Assembly: GCA_036558305.1 (NCBI GenBank)
Contig: DATBFX010000540.1
Location: 1-34,178, forward strand
Source of the DNA: DATBFX01 sp036558305
Lineage (GTDB): Bacteria > Chloroflexota > Chloroflexia > Thermomicrobiales > UBA6265
DNA length: 34,178 nt
Direction: 5' to 3'
In this document: positions 22,801 through 29,252 of the stretch, in pieces
Numbering within the stretch: position 1 is the stretch's first letter
Layout: every line of letters starts with the position of its first letter
Made by a program: the position numbers and the translations under genes
Notes under the pieces: generated by a model
What the model was told of the DNA's origin: nothing
Databases searched by the model: none
The model's input: the letters and a program-made list of their open reading frames with translations, nothing else

Positions 22801-23653
22801 GAGAGACGAAATTGCTTGTTTCCTAAGACATCTATGGTCAACCGACGGCTCATTGTGGCTGCCCCGAAGCACGAAGGCCGCTCCTCGTATCTATTACGCG
22901 ACGAGCAGTCCCGAGCTTGCTTCCGGAGTCCAGTCACTCCTATTGCGGATCGGCATCCTCGCGTCCGTTAGTCGACACGGCCAAGGAAGCAAAGGACGAG
23001 ACCAATACCATGTCGACGTCAACGGTCTTCCGGATCAACAACGATTTCTCGAGATCGTCGGAGGTGTCGGTCAAAGGAAGTTGCGCGCAGCGGAGTCGAT
23101 CAGCGAACGGAACGCCTCGAAAATCACCAACACGAATCGCGACATCTTACCCCGGGATGTCTGGCAGATCTACGCCTTACCAGCCAAGCGAGCAATCGGC
23201 ATGACGGAGAGGAGATTTCAAGCTGCGCTGGGCAATCACTATTGTGGATCGGGCCTCTATCGCCAGAACGTAAGCCGCGAACGAGCAGCTCGTATTGCAC
23301 AAATTGTGGCGTGCGAAAAACTCGCCCGGTTGGCAAGGAGTGATGTCTATTGGGACCAAGTCGTAAGTATCGAGCCGGACGGTGAAGCAGATGTGTTTGA
23401 TCTCACTATCGAGGGGTTGCACAATTTCGTCGCAGGAGACGTCATCGTCCACAACAGCATCGAGCAAGACGCCGATATCGTGATCTTCCTTTACAGAGAT
23501 GAGATCTACGATCCAAACACCGAACGAAAAGGGATCGCCGAAGTCATCGTCGCGAAGCATCGAAATGGACCGGTCGGTACGGTGAATCTCCGGTTTTTCG
23601 AAAAGACCGCGCGCTTTGCCGACTTGGAGTTGTACCGTGAATCGTCGTCGTAG
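19802..23653 (+). CDS. dnaB: Replicative DNA helicase DnaB, precursor with two inteins
   Basis: A 1283-residue precursor. Removing inteins of 408 and 429 residues leaves a normal 446-residue hexameric helicase that unwinds DNA at the fork. The N-terminal domain starts with RLPPHNLEAEQSVLGSLL. The RecA-like domain has Walker A ARPSVGK-TAFAL (interrupted by intein 1), Walker B MLVIDYLQLM, IALSQLSRAVE and DLRESG-SIEQDADIV (interrupted by intein 2). Extein pieces are 215, 166 and 65 residues. The ATG at 19802 was chosen because AGGAG lies 9 nt upstream; the frame is open back to 19730. The stop codon TAG is the first part of a GTAGGGGC repeat element. DnaD-like and DnaI-like loader genes follow directly. 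Confidence 0.96.
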   Translation: MVAAVDRLPPHNLEAEQSVLGSLLIDRDAIIRVASVVKPDDFYHGANGIIYQAILDLYNRREPTDFLTLSDELTRKERLDQVGGIAYLSSLLNAVPTAVHVEYYGKIVERTATLRRLIDAGAAIVGIGYREGIDTEEALDLAQRTIFDVSQHRSSRDFQSIADVLEKFFDQIDYLQQHRGSVVGVPTGFTDLDQLTGGLQKSDLIIVAARPSVGKCLTAASLIDDPLTGERRTIEDCVRRKISRVLGLSATGQIRSTAVSDWIDSGVQPCVRVVTRTGRAIEVTRHHPFLTVRGWRSIGELQPGDRIAVPRKIPVFGTVSAPAWLARFLAYFIAEGCLTDTTPEFTNTDPIIVDDFLGIIRDHFPTTRVRQERITYLVSRLRGRGGHDPNPVTVLLRRYGLWGKGARDKAFPQEIWTWDRTALSTFMRVLMSCDGSVYQADGFPRIEFTVASERLALDVQHAFLRFGIVAKLEAKTAQSWRVHITEPASVAAYYAEIGWIGEKAERVFKSYDPARRRSNNGHAPVDVWETIRKVSRGRGLSLAELNRRAGDRPDSLHTNRSVPSRRLGKYAEILDDDRLLLAASRDIYWDQIDAIEDIGSHQVYDLTVPDGANFVANDVCVHNTAFALGLAYGAAVQHGRTVGVFSLEMAAEQLVQRLLSTETGVDSHRLRLGQIDDHEWDRVSRAFGRLAEAQIYIDDSAGLNVMEVRTKARRLQAEHGLDMLVIDYLQLMHARRSENRVQEISEISRGLKGLARELNIPVIALSQLSRAVETRSDHHPMLSDLRESGCLDGDTPVYLPDEGTWVPIRALVGRADVRVLALNEDTWKLEPQRILSAFATGHKPVFKLRTRLGRVIRATANHKFLTVQGWKRLDELDVSCHIALPRQLPGSGTPSMSKDELALLGHLIGDGCTLSRQPIHYTTADEDLAILVSDLGSKVFGDKIRPRVAREREWYQVYLAANGPLGHGTRNAVAAWLDGMGIFNLRSWEKRIPVAVFAQPRDEIACFLRHLWSTDGSLWLPRSTKAAPRIYYATSSPELASGVQSLLLRIGILASVSRHGQGSKGRDQYHVDVNGLPDQQRFLEIVGGVGQRKLRAAESISERNASKITNTNRDILPRDVWQIYALPAKRAIGMTERRFQAALGNHYCGSGLYRQNVSRERAARIAQIVACEKLARLARSDVYWDQVVSIEPDGEADVFDLTIEGLHNFVAGDVIVHNSIEQDADIVIFLYRDEIYDPNTERKGIAEVIVAKHRNGPVGTVNLRFFEKTARFADLELYRESSS
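20447..21670 (+). mobile_element. DnaB intein 1, P-loop site, with LAGLIDADG endonuclease domain
   Basis: A 408-residue intein inserted in Walker A between SVGK and TAFAL. It starts with Cys (CLTAASL), has block B VTRHHPFLTVRGW (TxxH) and ends FVANDVCVHN with Thr as the +1 residue, so splicing residues look intact. The central endonuclease has two dodecapeptide motifs, FLAYFIAEGCLT and FMRVLMSCDGSVY, each with its acidic residue. The block F region has DIYWDQIDAIED, shared almost word for word with intein 2. Base composition appears somewhat less GC-rich than the exteins, which fits horizontal spread. An active enzyme would cut intein-free dnaB alleles at this site and promote homing. Confidence 0.93.
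22169..23455 (+). mobile_element. DnaB intein 2, RESG/SIEQD site, with LAGLIDADG endonuclease domain
   Basis: A 429-residue intein at the same position as the classical Synechocystis DnaB intein. It starts CLDGDTPVYLPD, has block B RATANHKFLTVQGWKRLDEL (TxxH) and ends FVAGDVIVHN with Ser as +1, so it should splice. The splicing blocks resemble the Synechocystis intein closely. The endonuclease region has LLGHLIGDGCTL and FLRHLWSTDGSLWL, both acidic residues present. A helix-turn-helix-like region with GMTERRFQAAL lies before block F (DVYWDQVVSIE). Unlike the mini-intein versions known in some cyanobacteria, it is full length. Confidence 0.94.
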
Positions 23654-23726
23654 GGGCACGGCGTGCCGTGCCCATCTCCTTGACGCGGCGTTCGCGTTTA
23701 CGCGAAGGGCACGGCGTGCCGTGCCC
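23654..23726. repeat. Double-palindrome GTAGGGGC repeat after dnaB
   Basis: Two identical 20-nt perfect palindromes built on GGGCACGGC (23654-23673 and 23707-23726) flank a 16-nt hairpin TTCGCG-TTTA-CGCGAA (23691-23706). The whole unit is itself an inverted repeat, opening GTAGGGGC and closing GCCCTTAC. The TAG of the opening supplies the dnaB stop codon. It contains no ORF. It separates dnaB from the loader genes by about 110 nt. Confidence 0.75.
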
Positions 23727-23764
23727 TTACGGCCGGTATTTGCGCTGGCCGTGGGACCACCGTC

Positions 23765-24538
23765 GTGACCAAGCGGTTCGGGGGGTTCCTCGTCGCGACC
23801 GATCCGTGGGTGCCGGTGCCGCTGACATTCTTCACGGATGTCTTGCCACAGATCACCGAAATCGCCGAGGCGCAGGTGATGTTGGCGGTGTTTCGGCTGG
23901 CAGAGGCGGGCGGCGGGATCGACACGGCGGTCGGAGAGAGAACCATCGTGCGCGACCGTGCCGTGCGAGACGCGCTTCGGGTCGTCGGCAGCCCGCGAGA
24001 GCCGGATCAGCGGATCGCGACCGGGCTCGATCTGGCGGTTGGACGGGGGACGCTGCTCCGGTTCGTGACCGATGGTGGGAAAGAGCGTCGGGTCTGGTAC
24101 TATGTCAACACGCCGGTGAACCAGGCGCTCGTCGCGGCGATGGCACGCGGTGCGGTGGCGCCACCGCAGGCACTCTGGGAGGGGGGTGAGGCGCCGGCGG
24201 TTCGACCCGAGCGGCCCAACGTGTTTCGGCTCTACGAGCAGAACATCGGGCTGTTGACCCCCTTGATCGCCGACCACCTCGTCGACGCCCTGGAGAACTA
24301 CCCCCGCGAGTGGATCGAGGACGCGATCGCCGAGGCGGTCGAGTACAACCGCCGGAGCTGGCGGTACGTGCAGCGTATCCTGGAAAAGTGGTCCGTGAGC
24401 GGACGCGGCGACGGCGCTCAGTGGGCTCCCGACGGGGACGGCAGACATGAGACACATCGGCGACGTGATCCGCGAGAGCATCTCGATCCCGATCGGTACA
24501 AGAACGGGCGGTACCTCTCCCAGAAGGGACGTCCCTAA
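23765..24538 (+). CDS. DnaD-domain replication protein
   Basis: A 257-residue protein. The N-terminal half is a winged-helix-like domain (about 1-120, with LPQITEIAEAQVMLAVFRLAE and RVWYYVNTP). A DnaD/DnaB_2 domain follows at about 160-215, NVFRLYEQNIGLLTPLIADH, then WIEDAIAEAVEYNRRSWRYVQRIL and EKW, which matches the family signature. The tail is charged and probably disordered. In Bacillus DnaD helps recruit the DnaB-DnaI helicase complex to DNA; a similar role is inferred here because helicase and loader genes flank it. The GTG at 23765 was taken as start. The last 92 nt overlap the loader gene, so the charged tail partly reflects coding of that gene in another frame. Confidence 0.82.
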   Translation: MTKRFGGFLVATDPWVPVPLTFFTDVLPQITEIAEAQVMLAVFRLAEAGGGIDTAVGERTIVRDRAVRDALRVVGSPREPDQRIATGLDLAVGRGTLLRFVTDGGKERRVWYYVNTPVNQALVAAMARGAVAPPQALWEGGEAPAVRPERPNVFRLYEQNIGLLTPLIADHLVDALENYPREWIEDAIAEAVEYNRRSWRYVQRILEKWSVSGRGDGAQWAPDGDGRHETHRRRDPREHLDPDRYKNGRYLSQKGRP

Positions 24539-25238
24539 GTGTCCCATTTGCCAGGACGCGGGTTACCTGCGGATGGAGGCGCCGGTCGGTCACCCGAACT
24601 TCGGGCGGCTGTTCCCGTGCGAATGCACCGTCAAGCGCCGGGAAGAGCGGTTGGTCGACGAACTCTGGCAACTGTCGAATCTCGATGCCCTCGGCGATTT
24701 GACGTTCGATAATTTCGATTCGTCCGTCGACGGACTGCGCGAGGCGTACGATGAGGCAAGAGAATACGCGAGGACGCTGCACGGCTGGATCTTCTTCCAC
24801 GGCAGTTGCGGCGTCGGCAAGACGCACCTGGCGGTGGCGATTGCCCAATACGCGATGGACCGCGCGAAATTGGGCGTCTACTTCAGTGTCGTTCCGGATT
24901 TGCTCGACCAGTTGCGTGCCACCTTCGATCCCGCCAACGGTGTTGCCTACGACGATCGGTTCAACCAGATCCGCAATTGCCAATTGCTCGTCCTCGACGA
25001 CCTGGGTACCGAGAATACGACTCCCTGGGCTCGCGAGAAGCTCTACCAAATCCTGAACCACCGCTACAACGAGCACCGACCAACGGTGATCACGTCGAAT
25101 CAACCATTCGAGCGGATTGAGGAACGCATCCTGTCTCGGCTTTCCGACACGCGCCTGACGCGCTACTTGTGGATCGACGCCGAGGATTACCGGCGACAAC
25201 GGCGCGCAAACGCGGAGGCGCCGGCGCAGCGACGCTGA
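24447..25238 (+). CDS. DnaI/DnaC-like helicase loader ATPase
   Basis: A 263-residue IstB-like AAA+ ATPase. The N-terminus has a zinc-binding set CPIC (C32, C35) and CEC (C58, C60). This is followed by FDNFD, Walker A FHGSCGVGKTHLAVA, Walker B CQLLVLDDLGTE, sensor 1 TVITSNQPFE and the arginine-finger region ILSRLSDT. This is the DnaI/DnaC arrangement that opens the DnaB ring and loads it on DNA; intact dnaB lies two genes upstream. The ATG at 24447 overlaps the DnaD gene by 92 nt. No later start keeps the zinc site, since M43 lies inside it, so the long overlap is probably real. Confidence 0.88.
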   Translation: MRHIGDVIRESISIPIGTRTGGTSPRRDVPKCPICQDAGYLRMEAPVGHPNFGRLFPCECTVKRREERLVDELWQLSNLDALGDLTFDNFDSSVDGLREAYDEAREYARTLHGWIFFHGSCGVGKTHLAVAIAQYAMDRAKLGVYFSVVPDLLDQLRATFDPANGVAYDDRFNQIRNCQLLVLDDLGTENTTPWAREKLYQILNHRYNEHRPTVITSNQPFERIEERILSRLSDTRLTRYLWIDAEDYRRQRRANAEAPAQRR

Positions 25239-25366
25239 CCCCGGCGCGGTTCCCGACCGCGGCGACTTCGTACCACGCTCCTATTCTCCACGCGTGCACC
25301 CCTTCGTACACTGGCCACACCGATCGCCCGGTTGGCGCGAGCGGTTCGGCGGAGCGGAGGGAAACA

Positions 25367-28243
25367 GTGACCCAGCAAACGATGACAGCCGGAGCCAAGC
25401 CGCTCGGTACCGATGCCGGAGCGGCGGCCGAGGCGACCACGCCGACGATCGGGCTGGACGCACGACCCCGGCGTCGCCTGGGCTCTTGGCAAATCGGCAA
25501 CGCCGACGGCGCCACCGCCGCGATTTCGCAATTGCCGACACCCGAGAACGGCGCGACGTTACCGCTCGCGCCCTCCTCGCCATCCCCGACCGCAACGATC
25601 GATCTCAACACGGGCGACGCGGTCCAACCAACGACGGCGCTTCCGCCGGCTCAGAGTGGTGCGCTTGACTCGGTCGCGACCGGTCATCCCGGTCGGGGCG
25701 TCACCTCGACGGTACCGCTATCGGGTGTTGCGTCAGCGCCGGCAACGCGGCAGATCGGGGCGCCGGTAGGCGATGCGGCGACCGTGGCGCTCGCCGCGGC
25801 CCCCACCGGCGAGATCGCGGGCGCCGCGACCGCTCCCATCGCGACCGCGACCACGACGGCCGAACTGCTGCGGTCGATTCGGTTGCGCGGGGCGGATGTC
25901 GAGTCGGTCGCGGCCACGAGACCGATTCGGACTCCGAGCAGCCGGGGGACGGGTGGGCTCAGTGCGGCGGCCGCGACGGCACCGATCGAGGAGATCGGCG
26001 CCGACTCGACGGTTGAGTTCAGCGCGGCGCTGAGCGCCGAGGACGAGGCGCAACTCGCCACGCTCCGAGACCGCGCACGAGACAATCCGACCGATTCGGA
26101 CGCGCTGTTTGCGCTTGCCGTGGCGCTTCATCGGGCAGGACAGCGGCGGGAGGCGCGCGACGCGCTGACGAAGTTGGTGGCGCTTTATCAAGAGCGCGGT
26201 CAGCATTCCCAGGCGATGCGGATCATGGGGATGCTGGCGGCACCGAAGACGGGACCGATTGCCACCGAGGACTTGCCGCCACGACCGGCCACGGCAACTC
26301 TGACGGCAGCACTGCCCCGGCACACCTCGCCGTTGCCTTCGCCGTCGACGGCGGCGCTCGGTCGACCGGCGCGTTTGCAATCGCGCCTTCTCACGCCGCA
26401 ACCGACGCCGCAGTTCGGGCCGGAATCGCTCGCGTTCACGATCCCACTACCGGACCAACAGCGTCTCCCGCTCGAGGTGCGCGAGATCGTCCAGCAATCG
26501 TCCGACGACCTGAAACGGGGCAATCTCCAGGCGGCCTTCGATCTGTGCCTGTACGGTCTCAATCTGGCGCCAGACCACGTGCCGCTGCACCTGCGCATCG
26601 CCGAAATCTACGCCGCCCAACGACTCGTTCGGCGCGCCCGCACCCAGGCGGAGACGCTCCTCCGGCTCGCCGAAGCGAGTGGTGAGCGGACTCACCTGTG
26701 GATGGTCTACCGGCTCCTGCTGCACACGACGGACGGCGACCTGCCGAGTCTGCGGCAGTTGGTGGAATTGCTGATCGAGGCGGGTCAGACGGAGCAGGCG
26801 TCGTTCTACGCGGCGAAGCTGATCCAGTTGCTGGATGCCGAAGGACTCTCGGAAGAGGCGCTGGGCTACTCGGTGCGGCTGTGCAAACTCATCCCCGGCG
26901 ACACGCGGGCCGCGCTGGAGAACGCGATCCTCTTGTTGAAGAACGGCGATCGCGGCGGTGCGGTCGATCGCTGGGAAGCAGCGGTTGCGGCCGGGGCCGA
27001 CCCGACGATCGCCAAGTCGTCGATGGCCGCGCTGATGACGTCCGTCCACGAAGACGACCACTGGCGGATGTTGAGCGAGGTGGTTCCTCTCCTCCGCGAA
27101 AGCGGCGATCGCGACATCGTCGATGCCTACGTGCGAACCGCGGCGGTCGAGACACCGACCAAGACGCTCGAGGCGGGTGAGGGATTGTTGCTGGCGGCCG
27201 CGGGCGACGAGCGGGCGCGGGAGTTGCTGGCGGCGGCGGCCGGCGATCGCAGCGGTTCGGCGTTCGCGCGGGCCGTGAGCGCCGTGACGCTGAGTTGGCT
27301 GCTCAAGGAGACGGCGCAGGCGGACGAATACGTGGCCGCGGTGCGCACGGCGCTGCAATTGCTGGAATTGCCGGCGGTGGCGACCCATCCGAATTGGCAA
27401 GGGCTGGTCGGGCGGATTCCCCGCCACGAAGACCTCAGTCTCGAACTCGGCGAAGCGTTGCTGGCGCGTCAGGACGCCGCGGGCGCGGCGGAGGTGCTGA
27501 GGGCCGCACATGCGCGCAGCCGTCACCACGGTCAGGTGTGCGATCGGCTGGCCGAAGCGTACTTTCGGGTCGGTCAACTCGGGTCGGCGCTGACCGTCCT
27601 CGACGAACTGGCGGTGCACTACCGGTCGAGCGGACAACTCGAGGCGATGGCCGGTGTGTTGCGGCAGATGTCGCAGTTGGCACCGAACAACATCAAGGTC
27701 AAGTCGCGCCTGATCGACGCCTACCTCCAGCGCGGTTTCGTCGCCGAAGCGAGGGCGGAACTGATCCAACGGGCCGATCTCGAAGAGCGATCGGGGCTGA
27801 TCAAGGATGCGGTGGCCAGTCTCCAACGGGCGGCCGACCTGAGCTGGACGATGGGGCTCGCCGAGGAGACGTTTGCCGTCTACCAACGCGTAATCGGGCT
27901 GATGCCGGAGGACGCCGGCAACCGTCATGCGCTGGTGAATCTCTACTTGCAGATGGGACGGCTCGACGAGGCGGCGGTGCACCAGCGCGCCGTGGTCGAC
28001 ATCGCGGTGAAGCAGGACAGCAAGCACGAGGCGATCGCCGCCCTGCACCAGGTGATCGGTTTGACGCCGGACGATGCGAGCGCCTACTACCAGCTCGGCG
28101 ACCTGTTGACCTCGCTCGGCGAGTATCATCAGGCCGAGCGCGTCTACCGCCGGCTGGTCTTGATGAATCCCTCCGACCCGATCGCGCAGGCAAAGGCGAC
28201 GACGATGGCCGCGCTCAGGGAGACCGCGCAACCGGTGACGTAG
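25367..28243 (+). CDS. Large TPR-repeat protein with disordered Ala/Thr/Pro-rich head
   Basis: A 958-residue protein with no signal peptide or membrane helix. The first 220 or so residues are low complexity and rich in Ala, Thr, Gly and Pro. They carry repeated short Thr motifs such as ATLPL, ATIDL, STVPL, ATVAL and STVEF. A tetratricopeptide scaffold follows, first near ALFALAVALHRAGQRREARDALTKLVALY and then many units in the C-terminal two-thirds, for example AYFRVGQLGSALTVLDELAVHY and YYQLGDLLTSLGEYHQAERVYRRL. TPR arrays mediate protein contacts, and no enzyme domain is visible. GTG at 25367 was chosen because GGAGGG lies 6 nt upstream; the frame is open back to 25169 in sequence that overlaps the loader gene. 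cdaA follows 91 nt later. Confidence 0.83.
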   Translation: MTQQTMTAGAKPLGTDAGAAAEATTPTIGLDARPRRRLGSWQIGNADGATAAISQLPTPENGATLPLAPSSPSPTATIDLNTGDAVQPTTALPPAQSGALDSVATGHPGRGVTSTVPLSGVASAPATRQIGAPVGDAATVALAAAPTGEIAGAATAPIATATTTAELLRSIRLRGADVESVAATRPIRTPSSRGTGGLSAAAATAPIEEIGADSTVEFSAALSAEDEAQLATLRDRARDNPTDSDALFALAVALHRAGQRREARDALTKLVALYQERGQHSQAMRIMGMLAAPKTGPIATEDLPPRPATATLTAALPRHTSPLPSPSTAALGRPARLQSRLLTPQPTPQFGPESLAFTIPLPDQQRLPLEVREIVQQSSDDLKRGNLQAAFDLCLYGLNLAPDHVPLHLRIAEIYAAQRLVRRARTQAETLLRLAEASGERTHLWMVYRLLLHTTDGDLPSLRQLVELLIEAGQTEQASFYAAKLIQLLDAEGLSEEALGYSVRLCKLIPGDTRAALENAILLLKNGDRGGAVDRWEAAVAAGADPTIAKSSMAALMTSVHEDDHWRMLSEVVPLLRESGDRDIVDAYVRTAAVETPTKTLEAGEGLLLAAAGDERARELLAAAAGDRSGSAFARAVSAVTLSWLLKETAQADEYVAAVRTALQLLELPAVATHPNWQGLVGRIPRHEDLSLELGEALLARQDAAGAAEVLRAAHARSRHHGQVCDRLAEAYFRVGQLGSALTVLDELAVHYRSSGQLEAMAGVLRQMSQLAPNNIKVKSRLIDAYLQRGFVAEARAELIQRADLEERSGLIKDAVASLQRAADLSWTMGLAEETFAVYQRVIGLMPEDAGNRHALVNLYLQMGRLDEAAVHQRAVVDIAVKQDSKHEAIAALHQVIGLTPDDASAYYQLGDLLTSLGEYHQAERVYRRLVLMNPSDPIAQAKATTMAALRETAQPVT

Positions 28244-28285
28244 TCGCGTCGCGGCCGCAGAAAGGGACGACCGGCGCGCAAGTGG

Positions 28286-28291
28286 TAGAAT
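28286..28291 (+). promoter_or_regulatory. Possible -10 box of cdaA-cdaR
   Basis: TAGAAT matches the -10 consensus at 5 of 6 positions and lies 44 nt before cdaA, but no good -35 is visible. cdaA could instead be read with the TPR gene. Confidence 0.3.
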
Positions 28292-28334
28292 CGCCCAGGT
28301 CTGGGCCAGACTCGCGTGACGCGCCGGTGGATCG

Positions 28335-29246
28335 ATGCCCGAATTCGGTTGGCTGCTCTCTCGGCTCGGCAACGTCCGGGCCATCCTCGACATTATTACC
28401 GTTACCGTGATCATCTACTGGTTGCTTTGGGTCGCGCAGGGCACTCGAGCGACGCAGCTGATCCGGGGCGTCATCATATTCCTCGCGCTGGGCTACTTCC
28501 TGGCGTCGTCGCTCGACCTGTCGACGCTGAATTGGATCTTGGCACGGACCTGGCCCGCGCTGATCGTCGCGATCCCGATCATCTTTCAACCGGAGCTGCG
28601 CCGTGCGCTCGAACAACTCGGCCACACCGGGTCGTGGTTGCGGACGTCGTTTCCGGCCGGGAACGAAAACGAGATCCTCGAGCGGACGGTGGACGAGGTC
28701 GTCCGCGCCGCGGCGCAACTGGCCCGGCAGCGGTACGGCGCGTTGATGGTGATCGAGCGGGAGACGGGTCTCCAGGACTACGCGGATCGGGGAGTGCCGA
28801 TCGACGCGTACCTGACGCGCCAACTCTTGATCAACATCTTCTTTCCGAATTCGCCGCTGCACGACGCCGCGGTGTTGATACGCGGCGACCGGATCCTGGC
28901 CGCCAGCGTCGTGTTGCCGCTCACGGACAACATCTCGGCGACCGGTCAGCTCGGGACGCGCCACCGCGCCGCGATCGGCGTCACCGAGGATTCGGATGCC
29001 CTGGCCGTCGCGGTTTCGGAGGAGACGGGACAGATCGCGGTGGCTCACAACGGGCGACTGATCCGCAATCTCGATCAGGATCGACTCCGACGGGTGTTGA
29101 GGACGTTGCTCCGGCTCGATCGGCAAGAGGGTCGCGTCACCGGCGCCAACGGCCGGCTTCATTTGCCCAGCCGACCGGCGATTCTCGCTCGGCAGAGCGA
29201 GACGGGGGCGCGCCGGGACGCCGAGCCGACGAAAACGGGGTCGTGA
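28335..29246 (+). CDS. cdaA: Diadenylate cyclase CdaA (c-di-AMP synthase)
   Basis: A 303-residue membrane enzyme that makes cyclic di-AMP from two ATP. Three N-terminal membrane helices (about 15-33, 43-62, 68-86) precede the DAC domain. Landmarks are LLINIFFPNSPLHDAAVLIRGDRI, then the RHR motif LGTRHRAAIGVTEDSDALAVAVSEETGQI. In typical enzymes the first motif is HDGAVI, so the DGA glycine is alanine here. The RHR motif and the catalytic Asp are kept. The C-terminal tail is about 30 residues longer than usual and rich in Arg. It is followed after 6 nt by its regulator cdaR, the standard pairing in Gram-positive-type bacteria. glmM, the usual third member, is not here. Confidence 0.93.
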   Translation: MPEFGWLLSRLGNVRAILDIITVTVIIYWLLWVAQGTRATQLIRGVIIFLALGYFLASSLDLSTLNWILARTWPALIVAIPIIFQPELRRALEQLGHTGSWLRTSFPAGNENEILERTVDEVVRAAAQLARQRYGALMVIERETGLQDYADRGVPIDAYLTRQLLINIFFPNSPLHDAAVLIRGDRILAASVVLPLTDNISATGQLGTRHRAAIGVTEDSDALAVAVSEETGQIAVAHNGRLIRNLDQDRLRRVLRTLLRLDRQEGRVTGANGRLHLPSRPAILARQSETGARRDAEPTKTGS

Positions 29247-29252
29247 GCGGTC

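Noticed and set aside
23654..23726. Insertion sequence after dnaB
   Set aside because: The palindromes enclose only 73 nt with no transposase or target duplication visible.
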